From the NCBI RefSeq assembly GCF_029623955.1, contig NZ_JARSBP010000004.1, forward strand, positions 770,207-834,206: a stretch of 64,000 bases of DNA, written 5' to 3'. Shown one piece after another: positions 54,386 through 63,946 of the stretch. The position numbers and the translations under genes are program-made. Positions within the stretch are counted from its first letter, which is position 1; the number at the start of each line of letters is the position of its first letter. Source of the DNA: Mycobacterium sp. 236(2023) (GTDB taxonomy: Bacteria; Actinomycetota; Actinomycetes; Mycobacteriales; Mycobacteriaceae). A model generated the notes under the pieces. It made no database searches. It saw only the letters and a program-made list of their open reading frames with translations, and was not told where the DNA came from.

Positions 54386-55570
54386 TTAGGAGACCAGGCC
54401 CTGGGCCCAGAGCAGGAACTGATTCCAGTAATGGGTGACCCACTCGATCACGGCGGCGTCGGCGCGCGACACCCACAGCGCTGCGATCACCGCGATGAGC
54501 ATGGCGAGGACGAGCAGCGCGATGGCGCCACCGGAGACACGGCTGCGGTACAGCGTGGCAACGGCTTTCGCGTCGACGAGCTTCTCCCCGACCTTCATCC
54601 GGGTCAGGAACGTCGACGGGTTGCTCTGCTGGCGCGTGCGGTCGAAGAACTCCTCGATGCTTGCGGTGTGACCGACCGTGACGATCAGCGATGCGCCGTG
54701 ATGGTCGCAGAGCAGCAGCGCGAGATCGGCGGCCGAACCCGCGGCGGGGAACGTCATCGCTCCGACGCCGAGGTCCTGGATGCGCTCCAGCCCGGCGGCG
54801 TGGCCGTCGGCGTCGGCGGGTAGCACGACCTGCGCACCGCACCGCAGCACCTCGGTGCTGAGCTTGTCGGGATCACCGACGATCAGTGCGGGCCGGTAGC
54901 CGGCCTTGCGCAGGATGTCGGCGCCGGCACCGACACCGACGAGGACCGGCTGGTACTCCTTGATGAACGGTTTGAGTGCCTTCAGGTCGGAGGCGGCGTT
55001 GTCCTCTTCCGCGACGATCACCACGTGGCGACGGTTCATGTCGACGTCGACGTCCGGGATGCCGATGCCGTCGATCAGCAGCGGGCTCTCGCTGCGGATG
55101 AACTCGATGGTGTTGCCCGCGAAGGCCTCCAGATGTGCGACCAGTCCGCCCTTGGCTTCCTGCATCAGCTCGTGGATGTCCGCGTCGGAGCGTTCGGTAC
55201 CCAGTGCCAGGCGACGGTCACCGGAGTAGATACCGCCCTCGTTGAGGCGGATCCGGGCACCGTCCTTGACCTTCTTGAAGATCTCGGGGCCGGTCTCGTC
55301 GATGAGGGTGATGCCGTTGACGACCAGCACCTCGGGTCCGAGGTTCGGGTAGCGGCCGGAGATCGACGACGATGCGTTGACGACGGCGGCCACCCCGGCT
55401 TCGACGAGGGCGTCGGCGGTGACGCGATCGAGGTCGAGTGCGTCCATGACGACGATGTCGCCGGGCGACACACGCCTCAAGAGGCGGTCGATGTCACGGT
55501 CCACCCGGGCAGTGCCGGTGATACCTGGCTTTGAGCTGGCATTACGGGACAGCAGCGCTGACATCTTCAT
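54386..55570 (-). CDS. steA: Cytokinetic ring protein SteA
   Basis: A 394-aa protein like Rv1697. An N-terminal soluble thiamin-pyrophosphokinase-like domain carries GIGIPDVDVDMNRRHVVIVA and VGVGAGADILRKAGYRPALIV; one membrane helix lies near the C-terminus (GGAIALLVLAMLIAVIAALW). In corynebacteria SteA acts with SteB at the division site in cell separation. The ATG at 55570 (MKMSALLSRNASS) is chosen because the extension upstream is not conserved-looking. It lies in the recN-steA-mctB order typical of mycobacteria. Confidence 0.88.
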   Translation of the reverse strand: MKMSALLSRNASSKPGITGTARVDRDIDRLLRRVSPGDIVVMDALDLDRVTADALVEAGVAAVVNASSSISGRYPNLGPEVLVVNGITLIDETGPEIFKKVKDGARIRLNEGGIYSGDRRLALGTERSDADIHELMQEAKGGLVAHLEAFAGNTIEFIRSESPLLIDGIGIPDVDVDMNRRHVVIVAEEDNAASDLKALKPFIKEYQPVLVGVGAGADILRKAGYRPALIVGDPDKLSTEVLRCGAQVVLPADADGHAAGLERIQDLGVGAMTFPAAGSAADLALLLCDHHGASLIVTVGHTASIEEFFDRTRQQSNPSTFLTRMKVGEKLVDAKAVATLYRSRVSGGAIALLVLAMLIAVIAALWVSRADAAVIEWVTHYWNQFLLWAQGLVS

Positions 55571-55661
55571 GGGCCGATTCTGTCCAGCGCCGACGGAAAT
55601 ACGTCGGAGGCGCGCCGTAACATCAGTCACTCAAACCACACAAGTCACATTTGTCACACGG

Positions 55662-57449
55662 TTAGTCGGGGCCTTCTCTGTCCTTCCTCGCCGCATCGAG
55701 CAGATCCCGCGCATGCGCCCGGCCACTGTCCGACTCCCCCAGCCCCGCCAGCATTCGTGCCAGCTCAGCGACTCGATCGTCGTCATCGAGCCGGCGCACA
55801 CCGCTCGACTTCGCTCTGGCCTTCTTGCCGTCGTCGCGGCCCACGACGCCTTCGACCACCAGGTGCACATCGGCGTACGCGGCGACCTGCGGCAGGTGCG
55901 TGACGACGATGACCTGATGCGTACGGGCCAGGCGTGCCAGCCTGCGGCCGATCTGTACGGCTGCCCTGCCGCCGACGCCGGCGTCGACTTCGTCGAACAC
56001 CATCGTCGTCCCCTCGGTCGACGCCGACAGCACCACCTCCAGCGCCAACATCACGCGGGACAACTCGCCGCCCGAGGCGCTCTTGTTCAACGGCAGCAGG
56101 TCCGATCCGCCATGAGCGGCGAAGCCGAACTCGACGGCGTCCACCCCGTCGCGGCCGGCGTGCACCGTGACGCCCGATGACAGGTCCAGCGGAGCGGTGT
56201 CGTCGGCACGGGCGAGCAGCGGGGCGACCGATATCGCGAACTCCGCGCCGGACATCGCCAGCCCCGCCAGCTCGGCGGTGACGGCCTTCGACAGGCCCTT
56301 GGCCGCCTTGACGCGCACCTTGGTGACGTCCTCGGCGGCCGCGACCACCTTGGTCTGCAACTCGGCGACCCGGCGCTCCATTTCGGCGAGGGTCCCTTCG
56401 GACACGTCGAGCTGCGACAGACGGTCGCGGGCCTCCTTGGCCCAGCCGAGCACTCCGTCGATGTCCGCCGCGTACTTACGGGTCAGTGTCCGCAACTCGG
56501 CTTGGCGGGCCAGCTTGGTCTCCAATGTGCTTGCGTCGCTGGGGAGCTCGGAAAGGTAGTGGCCGAGCTCGCCGGATACGTCGACGAGCACGGTCAGCGC
56601 CGCACCCAGTTGCTCGCCGAACGCCTTGAGCGGGGCGTCGTCGGTGTTCTCCAGTGCAGTACGAGCCTGGCCGACGGCGGTTGCCGCAGAGAACGCGTCG
56701 GCTCCGATGTCGTCGCCGTCTCCGACCAACGCCGCGCGCGCCGTCTGCACGGCTTCGCGGAGCGCATCGAGTTCGGAGAGCCGCCGGATGTCGGCCACCA
56801 GCGTGTCGTCCTCGCCGGGTTGCGGTGCCACCACGTCGATCTCGTTGAGGGCGAACTGCAGCCGGTCGGCCTCCTGGGCCAGTTCCCGGGTGCGGCGGCG
56901 ACGGTCCTCCAGATCGCGTCTGGCTTCCAGCCACGACTCCCGCGCCGTTCGGTACTTCTCGAGCCGCGCCGTGACATCGGCATAGCGATCCAGTGCCCCG
57001 CGCTGCTCGTCGGGCCTCATCAATCGCAGCTGATCGTTTTGGCCGTGCAGCGTCAGCAGCTCGTTGGTGAAACCGCTCAGTGACTTCGCCGGCACGCTGC
57101 GACCGCCGAGAAACGCCCGCGACGGTCCGTCACGGTTGACCGATCGGGCGGCGATGACACTGCCGTCGTCGTCGCGTTCGGCCCCCGACGAATCGAGGAT
57201 CTCGTCGACCTGCGCCGTCACCGACTCACCGACTTCGGTTGTGGTGAAACGACCTTCGACGACCGCACGGTCCGCACCGGAACGCACTTTCGTCGCGTCG
57301 GCACGCGCGCCGCCGAGAAGGTGTAACCCGGTGACGACCATCGTCTTGCCCGCACCGGTCTCACCGGTGAGGACGGTCAGCCCGCCGTCGAACTCGGCGG
57401 TCGCGGTATTGATGGCGCCCAGCGCCTCGATGCGGATTTCGGCTAGCAC
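55662..57449 (-). CDS. recN: DNA repair protein RecN
   Basis: A 595-aa SMC-like ATPase for double-strand break repair. Walker A is LTGETGAGKTMVVTGLHLLG, the signature SGGELSRVMLALEVVLS and Walker B TTMVFDEVDAGVGG; two coiled coils lie between. GTG start at 57449 shares one base with the nadK stop (TAGTG). A much longer frame upstream lies antisense-in-frame over nadK and is not real. Confidence 0.96.
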   Translation of the reverse strand: MLAEIRIEALGAINTATAEFDGGLTVLTGETGAGKTMVVTGLHLLGGARADATKVRSGADRAVVEGRFTTTEVGESVTAQVDEILDSSGAERDDDGSVIAARSVNRDGPSRAFLGGRSVPAKSLSGFTNELLTLHGQNDQLRLMRPDEQRGALDRYADVTARLEKYRTARESWLEARRDLEDRRRRTRELAQEADRLQFALNEIDVVAPQPGEDDTLVADIRRLSELDALREAVQTARAALVGDGDDIGADAFSAATAVGQARTALENTDDAPLKAFGEQLGAALTVLVDVSGELGHYLSELPSDASTLETKLARQAELRTLTRKYAADIDGVLGWAKEARDRLSQLDVSEGTLAEMERRVAELQTKVVAAAEDVTKVRVKAAKGLSKAVTAELAGLAMSGAEFAISVAPLLARADDTAPLDLSSGVTVHAGRDGVDAVEFGFAAHGGSDLLPLNKSASGGELSRVMLALEVVLSASTEGTTMVFDEVDAGVGGRAAVQIGRRLARLARTHQVIVVTHLPQVAAYADVHLVVEGVVGRDDGKKARAKSSGVRRLDDDDRVAELARMLAGLGESDSGRAHARDLLDAARKDREGPD

Positions 57450-58378
57450 TACTGTCCGCGCCACCCCGTGACCGGCAACCGGAACTTGCGCACCAGACGA
57501 TCGGTGAACGGGGCGCTGTCGAGCCTCACCCATTTCAGAGGTGTGCCGCACCGGACCACCTCGAGCCGCCCGCCCGCAGGCACGACCATCTCGCGCCGAC
57601 CGTCGCAGAACACGAGCGCATCGTGACCGGTGCCCTCGATCTCGATCGCGATGGAGGCTTCCGGGCTCGTCACCATCGGTCGCGCGAACAGCGCGTGAGC
57701 GTTGTTGGGCACCACGATGATCGCCTCCAGGTCGGGCCACAGCACCGGCCCGCCCGCGGAGAACGCATATGCCGTAGAGCCCGTCGGCGTCGAGACGAGC
57801 ACGCCGTCGCAGCCGAACGACGACACCGGCCGGCCGTCGACCTCGACGACGACACCGAGCACCCCGAGACGTGGGCCCTTCTCCAGGCTCGCCTCGTTGA
57901 GCGCCCACCCGTGGTCCAGGACTTCGCCTCCGGCGCGCACCGTGACGTCGAGCGTCATCCGCTCCTCGACGCGGTAGTCGCGACGCACGATGTGGTCGAG
58001 GACGATGTCGATCGCCTCGGCCTCCGCTTCGGCGAGGAAGCCGATCTTGCCGAGGTTCACCCCGAGAACCGGGATCTCGACGTTGCGGGCGAGTTCCGCG
58101 GCGCGAAGGAAGGTCCCGTCACCGCCGAGCACCAGCACCAGTTCGCACCCTTCGGCGGCGCGTTCGTCGGCATCGACCACCGCGATCTCGGCGCCGAGGT
58201 CACGCATGTCGTCCGGCGACAGCGGCACCGGCCCCCGATCGACGGCTTCGGCGGACAGCGCCCGAAGCCCGATGCCGTGGTCGGCGAGCACCTTCTCCAC
58301 GCGGCGCGCGACCTCCGTGGCCTCCGCGCGGCCGGTGTGGACGACGAGCAGGATGGTGCGCTCTGGCATCTCCGTCAT
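57449..58378 (-). CDS. nadK: NAD kinase
   Basis: Phosphorylates NAD to NADP, 309 aa. The GGDGT motif is in LVLVLGGDGTFLRAAELA. LNEASLEKGPRLGVL carries the conserved NE/D region, and STPTGSTAYAFSAGGPV the phosphate-binding serine-threonine loop. ATG at 58378 (MTEMPERTILLVVHTGR) overlaps the tlyA stop by four bases. Confidence 0.97.
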   Translation of the reverse strand: MTEMPERTILLVVHTGRAEATEVARRVEKVLADHGIGLRALSAEAVDRGPVPLSPDDMRDLGAEIAVVDADERAAEGCELVLVLGGDGTFLRAAELARNVEIPVLGVNLGKIGFLAEAEAEAIDIVLDHIVRRDYRVEERMTLDVTVRAGGEVLDHGWALNEASLEKGPRLGVLGVVVEVDGRPVSSFGCDGVLVSTPTGSTAYAFSAGGPVLWPDLEAIIVVPNNAHALFARPMVTSPEASIAIEIEGTGHDALVFCDGRREMVVPAGGRLEVVRCGTPLKWVRLDSAPFTDRLVRKFRLPVTGWRGQ

Positions 58379-59181
58379 TGGGGTCCCTCTTCGACTGCTC
58401 GCCGGACCGCGGCATCGAGCGCCTCGCCCGGCATCGGGTCGGCCTGGGCGCGCAGGTGCAGGAAGTACTCGACATTGCCTGCCGGTCCTGGCAGCGGGCT
58501 CGCCGTTACCGCGACAGCGTGCCAGTGCAGCGACTCGGCGCGGCGAGCCACGGACAGCACGGCGTCGGCGCGCAGCAGCGGGTCGGACACGACGCCGCCG
58601 GCACCCACGCGGTCCTTGCCGACCTCGAACTGCGGCTTCACCATGGGAACGATATCGGCGTCCGGTGACGCGCACGCGGTCAGTGCGGGCAGCACCGTCG
58701 CCAGCGAGATGAACGACAGGTCGGCGACGACGAGGTCGACGGGTCCGCCGATCGCGTCGGCGGTGAGATCGCGGACGTTGGTGCGCTCCATGACGGTCAC
58801 CCTCTCGTCGGTGCGCAGCGGCCACGCCAATTGCCCGTAGCCGACGTCCACAGCCACCACCTCTCGGACGTTGCGGCCGAGCAGGACCTCGGTGAATCCC
58901 CCCGTCGACGCGCCGGCGTCCAGGCAGCGCCGCCCCTCGACGTCGAGCCCGAATGCGTCGAGCGCCCCGATCAGCTTGTGCGCGCCGCGCGACACCCAGG
59001 TGTCCTCGGTGCCGCCGTCGACGGTCAGGTTGGCGCTCACCGAGACGGCGGTGGCCGGTTTGGCGGCGGGCATCCCGTCGACGCGGACCCGCCCGGCACC
59101 GATCAACTCGGCGGCCTGCTGACGCGAGCGGGCGAGACCACGTCGTACCAGCTCGGCGTCCACACGTGCGCGACGCGTCAC
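58375..59181 (-). CDS. tlyA: TlyA-family rRNA 2'-O-methyltransferase
   Basis: A 268-aa enzyme that in mycobacteria methylates 16S C1409 and 23S C1920 and so sets capreomycin sensitivity. An S4 RNA-binding domain spans residues 5-65 (DAELVRRGLARSRQQAAELI). The FtsJ-like methyltransferase core includes CLDAGASTGGFTEVLLGR and VDLVVADLSFISLATVLPAL. It starts five bases after the small upstream gene. Confidence 0.96.
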   Translation of the reverse strand: MTRRARVDAELVRRGLARSRQQAAELIGAGRVRVDGMPAAKPATAVSVSANLTVDGGTEDTWVSRGAHKLIGALDAFGLDVEGRRCLDAGASTGGFTEVLLGRNVREVVAVDVGYGQLAWPLRTDERVTVMERTNVRDLTADAIGGPVDLVVADLSFISLATVLPALTACASPDADIVPMVKPQFEVGKDRVGAGGVVSDPLLRADAVLSVARRAESLHWHAVAVTASPLPGPAGNVEYFLHLRAQADPMPGEALDAAVRRAVEEGPQ

Positions 59182-59186
59182 GCGAA

Positions 59187-59342
59187 TCAGCCCTTCTCGA
59201 CCGATTCCAGCGCGCGCACCAGCAGGTCGTGGGCCTCTTCGAGGCGCGCCGCCGCGGAGTCCAGGTCAGTCGCCGACAGGTCGGTCGGCTCTCCGAGAAT
59301 CTCGACGACCTGGGCGCGGATCTGCTCGGGATCGTTACTCAT
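59187..59342 (-). CDS. Small conserved hypothetical protein (Rv1693-like)
   Basis: A 51-aa acidic, helical protein: MSNDPEQIRAQVVEILGE then SAAARLEEAHDLLVRALESV. Its position between the HAD gene and tlyA is conserved in mycobacteria. ATG at 59342. No function is known; two helices suggest a helical hairpin. Confidence 0.8.
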   Translation of the reverse strand: MSNDPEQIRAQVVEILGEPTDLSATDLDSAAARLEEAHDLLVRALESVEKG

Positions 59343-59355
59343 GTCGGAGCTCACG

Positions 59356-60369
59356 CTAGTCGATGGAAGCCGACGCCAGGGTCCAGCGCTCGACGGCCTG
59401 TCGCGCGGCGTCGTCGCCGCCGACGATGGGCCGCCGCGCGATGCCGGCCACCCATACCGCCGCTGCGACCGCACGGACCGGCGACAGCGAATCGCCCGGC
59501 TCCGCGCCGGTCGAGGTCAGCGTGACCGTCGGCCCGTCGACATCGACCTGCCAGCCGGGGTGAGGGGCGACGCGCAGAAGGTCGGCGTCCTGGCCGGTGA
59601 GATCGCGAAGGTCCTCGGCGAGAAAGTCCGGTCGCTGCTCGGTGATGGCCCAGATCGCGTCGTCGGCGGTGTTCACGCCGCAGAGCACCATCAGGCTGGG
59701 TAGCTGCGCGGCGACCGCGCCTTCGATGTCGGTGTCGAGGCGGTCTCCGACCACGAGCGGGGTTCTGAAATCCCCCCGCGACAGAGCGTCTTTCATCAGG
59801 GCCGGCGCCGGCTTGCCCGCCACCTGCGGCTCGGTCTCGGTGGCAGTTCGCAACGCGGCGACCATCGACCCGTTACCGGGCAGCAGGCCACGTTCCGACG
59901 GCAGGGTCTTGTCGACGTTGGCGGCGATCCACAACGCGCCGGACCGGATGGCCAATGCAGCCTCGGCGAGGTTCTGCCAGCCGGTCTCGGGGTTGTGCCC
60001 CTGCACGACGGCGACCGGATCGTCGCCGAACTCCCGCACAGGTTCGAGGCCGACACCGCTGACTTCGTTCGCCAGCGAATCGGTTCCGACGATGAGAACC
60101 TTTGCGCCACTGGGCAGTTGCTCAGCGAGGAGGCGGGCCGCGCTCTGCGCGCTGGTGACGACGTCCGCCGGCCCGGCGGAGAACCCGAGCTCGCACAGGT
60201 GCTCGGCTACCTGCCCGGCCGACCGTGACGCGTTGTTCGTCACGAACAGGACTCGGGAATCGATCGACGCCAGCGTTTCGACGGCGCCTGTGGTGGGCTC
60301 ATGCCCGCGGAACACGGTGCCGTCGAGGTCGAGCAGCAGACAATCATGCTGCCGCGCAAGAGTGTTCAA
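59356..60369 (-). CDS. HAD-superfamily hydrolase, NagD-like phosphatase
   Basis: A 337-aa type IIA HAD phosphatase. Motif I is LLLDLDGTVFRG, motif II RVLFVTNNASRS, and motif IV PLVVGDRLDTDIEGA with GKPAPALMKDAL before it. The best start is a TTG at 60369, one base after the upstream stop; no ATG or GTG gives a sensible N-terminus. The C-terminal 80 residues extend beyond the usual domain. The M. tuberculosis homologue (Rv1692) is reported as a glycerol-3-phosphate phosphatase. Confidence 0.88.
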   Translation of the reverse strand: MNTLARQHDCLLLDLDGTVFRGHEPTTGAVETLASIDSRVLFVTNNASRSAGQVAEHLCELGFSAGPADVVTSAQSAARLLAEQLPSGAKVLIVGTDSLANEVSGVGLEPVREFGDDPVAVVQGHNPETGWQNLAEAALAIRSGALWIAANVDKTLPSERGLLPGNGSMVAALRTATETEPQVAGKPAPALMKDALSRGDFRTPLVVGDRLDTDIEGAVAAQLPSLMVLCGVNTADDAIWAITEQRPDFLAEDLRDLTGQDADLLRVAPHPGWQVDVDGPTVTLTSTGAEPGDSLSPVRAVAAAVWVAGIARRPIVGGDDAARQAVERWTLASASID

Positions 60370-60370
60370 C

Positions 60371-61204
60371 TCAGGACAGCTCCGTGATCCGCTCTTCGGC
60401 GTCGGTGACGCCTTCGACATCCGCTTCGGCGGCGTGCAGGAACCACTGCAGCGCCTCGTCGTTACGGCCAAGGGCAAGCAGCGTTTCGGCGTATGCGTAG
60501 AACAAGCGCGCCGACGTCTGTCCGGCCTGTGTCGGGTCGAGCGCGGGCGTGGACAGCACGGCCAGCGCCTGCTCGTGCTGGCCGAGATCCGACCGGGCGC
60601 CGGCTACGACGATACGAAGTTCGTCGGCGTCGTCGCCGGTCAGCTCGGCCGCTTCGGGGCTGCGGGACAGTTCGATCGCACGTTCGGGACGTCCCACGCC
60701 GCGCTCGCAGTCCGCGATGAGTGCCAATAGCGATGAGCGGCTGCCCATTCGGCGTGCCGCCCGCAGCTCAGCCAATGCCTGCGCCCAGTCACCGCACTGG
60801 TAGGCGGCGATGCCGACTGCTTCGCGGACCGCGGCGATCCGGCCGGACCGGGCGCGGGCCGCCCGGGCGTGGGCCAGCGCAGCCTCCGGATCTTCATCGA
60901 GGAGTTCACCCGCCGCGACCAGGTGGCGTGCCACCGTGTCGGCGGTGGACTTGTCGAGCGTGGTCAGCTCCCCCCGGATCTCCGGAGCGAGTTGCTTGGC
61001 CTCGATCTCGCGAGGGATGGGCGGACCGCTGGGCCGTGACGCATCGTCGCCGTCGGGTTTGGGCTGCGTAGGCCGTGCCCGATGAGGTCCCGACGATCGA
61101 GGCGCAGACCGTTGGTCGCGGCGGGGTCGTTGCCCGCCGCCGTTGGAGGCGCGGTTGGGGCGACGTTCGCTGCGACCGCCCTGATTGTCCTGGGGCACGG
61201 CCAC
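60371..61204 (-). CDS. Tetratricopeptide-repeat protein (Rv1691-like)
   Basis: About 277 aa. The first 85 residues are a basic Arg/Gln/Pro-rich disordered region. The rest is a helical TPR array: AVGIAAYQCGDWAQALAELR, ARRMGSRSSLLALIADCERG, DLGQHEQALAVLSTPALD and AYAETLLALGRNDEALQWFL. Likely a protein-interaction scaffold. GTG at 61204 or 61198 is the start; the longer frame overlaps the divergent gene. First of the long minus-strand operon; 54 bases separate it from the divergent PPOX gene. Confidence 0.88.
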   Translation of the reverse strand: MAVPQDNQGGRSERRPNRASNGGGQRPRRDQRSAPRSSGPHRARPTQPKPDGDDASRPSGPPIPREIEAKQLAPEIRGELTTLDKSTADTVARHLVAAGELLDEDPEAALAHARAARARSGRIAAVREAVGIAAYQCGDWAQALAELRAARRMGSRSSLLALIADCERGVGRPERAIELSRSPEAAELTGDDADELRIVVAGARSDLGQHEQALAVLSTPALDPTQAGQTSARLFYAYAETLLALGRNDEALQWFLHAAEADVEGVTDAEERITELS

Positions 61205-61258
61205 GAGGATACGGCCAATCATCGGGACACCGGGTGGCGGCTCCACGACAATGAAGCG

Positions 61259-61921
61259 GTGAGCAAGCACTATGCCGCGATCGCATTCACCGACGGTGTG
61301 CAGCGGATCCAGCGCCAGCACGGCAGCGACACGTTCTACGGCAACAAACGCCGGTCGGGTGAGGCCACGCCAGGGACCGACGCACTCACCGCCGCCGAAA
61401 AGGAATTCCTCGCCGACCGCGATGGTTTCTACCTCAGCTCGGTCAGCGAGACGGGTTGGCCGTACGTGCAATTTCGAGGTGGGCCAAAAGGATTCGTGCA
61501 CACACTCGACGACCACACCATCGCATGGGCGGACTTCCGCGGCAATCTGCAGTACGTAAGTACGGGCAACGTCGCCGGTGACGACCGCGTCGCCATCATC
61601 GCGGTCGACTACGTCCGCAGCGCCAGGCTCAAGTTGTTCGGCCATGTGCGGATCGTCACGGCCGATGACGATCCCGACCTGGTGCACACGCTGACCGACC
61701 CGGGGTATGACGCCGTCGTGGAGCGGGCCGTGCTCGTCACGGTCGAGGCGTACGACTGGAACTGCCCTCAACACATTCCGCACCGCTACACCGTCGCCGA
61801 ATTGGAGCCGGCGCTGAGGAAGCACAATGACGACCTGCGCGCCTTGGAAGCCGAGAACGCGATGCTGCGCGCGAAGCTCGCCGACTGCGCCGAGGTGATA
61901 CCGGGCGGGAGCCCGACATAG
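61259..61921 (+). CDS. Pyridoxamine 5'-phosphate oxidase-family protein
   Basis: A 220-aa flavin-fold protein. GFYLSSVSETGWPYVQFRGG and DDHTIAWADFRGNLQYVSTG are the split-barrel core; RSARLKLFGHVRIVTADDDP follows. The C-terminal 40 residues predict a coiled coil. GTG at 61259. It lies eight bases before the MOSC-reductase fusion gene, so the two are probably an operon; both may handle flavin- or molybdenum-linked redox chemistry. The substrate is unknown. Confidence 0.85.
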   Translation: MSKHYAAIAFTDGVQRIQRQHGSDTFYGNKRRSGEATPGTDALTAAEKEFLADRDGFYLSSVSETGWPYVQFRGGPKGFVHTLDDHTIAWADFRGNLQYVSTGNVAGDDRVAIIAVDYVRSARLKLFGHVRIVTADDDPDLVHTLTDPGYDAVVERAVLVTVEAYDWNCPQHIPHRYTVAELEPALRKHNDDLRALEAENAMLRAKLADCAEVIPGGSPT

Positions 61922-61929
61922 CCACGCTG

Positions 61930-63633
61930 GTGTCGGTCAACGTCGGCATGCCCCGCGACGTCGACTGGAACGGACGCGTCGTCCACACGGGGGCCTGGAA
62001 GGCGCCGGTCGCCGGGGCGACGATGGTGCGGCGCACCAACCTCGACGGGGACGGCCAAGGTGATCTGGGCGGCCACGGCGGGGAGATCCGGGCGGTGCTG
62101 GTGTACCAGCTCGACTCGTATCGGCACTGGGCCAGGGAACTCGGTCGCGACGACCTCGCCCCCGGTGCGTTCGGTGAAAACCTCACCGTCGACGGCCTGC
62201 CCGACGACGAAGTCTGCATCGGCGATCGCTACCGCATAGGGGGCGCCGTACTGGAGGTGACGCAGCCCCGCGTCACGTGTTACCGCGTCGGGCTCCGTCT
62301 TGACGAGCCCCGCATGGCTGCTCTGCTGGTCGGTCACCACCGGCCCGGCTTCTACTGCCGCGTCATCGAAGAGGGTGCAGTCGAAGCCGGGTTGGAGATC
62401 GTCAAGGTCGCCGACGGCCCGGAACGGATCACCGTCGCCGAGATCGACGCCCTGCTGTATCTGCCGGGGCATCCGCAGGAGCGACTCAAGAATGCATTGC
62501 GCATCCCGGCGCTGAGCCCGGGGTGGCGAACTTCGCTTCAAAGTCTTCGCGACCAGGACGGCGATACGGCGTCGACGGGCAACAGTGGGTTGATCGCGGC
62601 CGCCAATCCGCCTGCATGGCAGGGCTTTCGGTCGCTACGCGTCGTCGAGGTGCATCGCGAATCCCCGACCGTGACCTCGTTCTCGTTGGCCGGAGACGAC
62701 GCGGATGCGTTGCCGGCGGCAGACGCGGGGCAGGCGATCGCAGTGCGGCTGGCAATACCGGGAGCCATCCCCGTGGTGCGCAACTACTCCTTGTCGAACG
62801 CCCCCGGCGGAAACTCGTACCGGATCTCCGTCAAGCGGGAGCGGTTCGGCGTCGCGAGCGCGTTCCTCCACGACAACGTTTCCGTCGGCGATGTTCTCGA
62901 GATCGCGGCGCCCCGCGGCACGTTCACGCTCGACGGGAACACGGGACCGATCATCCTGGTCTCGGCGGGTGTCGGCATCACACCGGTTCTGGCAATGCTG
63001 CACAGGCTGGTACAGACCGGGTCGACGCGTGAAGTCTGGTGGCTGCACAGCGCTCGCAGCGAGCAGGAGCGGCCGTTCGCCGACGAGGTGACTAAATTAC
63101 TGAGCCGGCTGCCGGGAAACCGGTCGGAGATCTTCTACGCCCGCGACGGGCGGCTCAACGAAGAGAAGCTCCGGACTTTGGCGCCACCTCTCGACGCAGA
63201 CGCCTACTTGTGCGGGCCAACGTCCTTCATGGCGGATATCGGTTCGGCACTGGCGGCATATGGCCTGGCGTCCAACAGGATTCACACCGAGACGTTCGGT
63301 ACGCAGCCAGGGATCAATCCGGGGGTGCTCGGTTCGGTGGTGACGCCACCGCACCAACCTCCGGGGCCGCCAGGTTCCGGCCCGGAGGTTCAATTCTCCC
63401 GGGCCGGCGTGTCCGCGCCGTGGAGTGCCGAATACTCGAGCCTGCTCGAATTCGCGGAGGCATGCGACGTGCCGACGCGCTGGTCCTGCAGGACCGGCGT
63501 GTGCCACACGTGCGAAACGCCCATTCTGGCGGGCGCCGTTTCATATCCGTACGAGCCGCTGGAACCGGCGGCGGAGGGCAATGCGTTGCTGTGCATTGCG
63601 ACGCCATCAGAACCTGTCGTGTTTGATCTCTGA
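61930..63633 (+). CDS. MOSC domain - ferredoxin reductase - [2Fe-2S] ferredoxin fusion
   Basis: A 567-aa three-part protein. Residues 1-225 are a MOSC/YiiM-like domain (GGEIRAVLVYQLDSYRHW, GAFGENLTVDGL and VTQPRVTCYRVG, with the conserved Cys). Residues 235-455 form a flavin/NAD(P)H reductase (VVRNYSLSNAPGG, IILVSAGVGITPVLAML, YLCGPTSFMADI). Residues 475-567 are a plant-type ferredoxin with WSCRTGVCHTCETPIL and a late Cys in LLCIATPS. MOSC enzymes use molybdenum cofactor to reduce N-hydroxylated or similar substrates; here electrons would flow inside one chain. GTG start at 61930. Confidence 0.9.
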   Translation: MSVNVGMPRDVDWNGRVVHTGAWKAPVAGATMVRRTNLDGDGQGDLGGHGGEIRAVLVYQLDSYRHWARELGRDDLAPGAFGENLTVDGLPDDEVCIGDRYRIGGAVLEVTQPRVTCYRVGLRLDEPRMAALLVGHHRPGFYCRVIEEGAVEAGLEIVKVADGPERITVAEIDALLYLPGHPQERLKNALRIPALSPGWRTSLQSLRDQDGDTASTGNSGLIAAANPPAWQGFRSLRVVEVHRESPTVTSFSLAGDDADALPAADAGQAIAVRLAIPGAIPVVRNYSLSNAPGGNSYRISVKRERFGVASAFLHDNVSVGDVLEIAAPRGTFTLDGNTGPIILVSAGVGITPVLAMLHRLVQTGSTREVWWLHSARSEQERPFADEVTKLLSRLPGNRSEIFYARDGRLNEEKLRTLAPPLDADAYLCGPTSFMADIGSALAAYGLASNRIHTETFGTQPGINPGVLGSVVTPPHQPPGPPGSGPEVQFSRAGVSAPWSAEYSSLLEFAEACDVPTRWSCRTGVCHTCETPILAGAVSYPYEPLEPAAEGNALLCIATPSEPVVFDL

Positions 63634-63669
63634 CAATTATTGAATGGCGCGCAAAAAGAATTCAAAAAT

Positions 63670-63705
63670 AGGAAAATCGCCCCCCGCATAAAGCGGGGGG
63701 CGATT
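63670..63705 (-). terminator. Rho-independent terminator of the rRNA operon
   Basis: On the minus strand AATCGCCCCCCGC pairs perfectly with GCGGGGGGCGATT (13 bp) around a five-base loop, followed by TTTCCTATTTTTG. It lies just after the 5S gene and ends the rrn transcript. Confidence 0.9.
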
Positions 63706-63713
63706 CCAATTTG

Positions 63714-63829
63714 TGTTCGGCGGTGTCCTACTTTTCCACCCGTGTGGGTAGTATCATCGGCGCTGGTAGGCTTAGCTTCCGGGTTCGGGATGGGTCCGGG
63801 CGTTTCCCTGCCGCTATTACCGCCGTAAC
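63714..63829 (-). rRNA. rrf: 5S ribosomal RNA
   Basis: The minus strand begins GTTACGGCGGTAATAGCGGC and ends with CACCGCCGAACA, whose ends pair as in mycobacterial 5S rRNA. The internal CCCGAACCCGGAAGCTAAGC is the universal 5S core. The ends are accurate to a base or two. Confidence 0.95.
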
Positions 63830-63946
63830 TTTATTCACTTGTTCAGTGATTCCCCGTGGTGGGGAGGTTTATAGCCCCTGTTTTTTGGTGGTGGGGGTGG
63901 TGTTGTGGTTTGTGGTTGTGGTTGCGAGGTTTTGTTGTTGTTGTAA
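63830..63946 (-). other. 23S-5S internal spacer
   Basis: About 115 bases between the 23S and 5S genes, markedly T/G-rich on the plus strand (A/C-rich in the transcript). It probably contains RNase processing stems; no tRNA is present. Confidence 0.6.
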
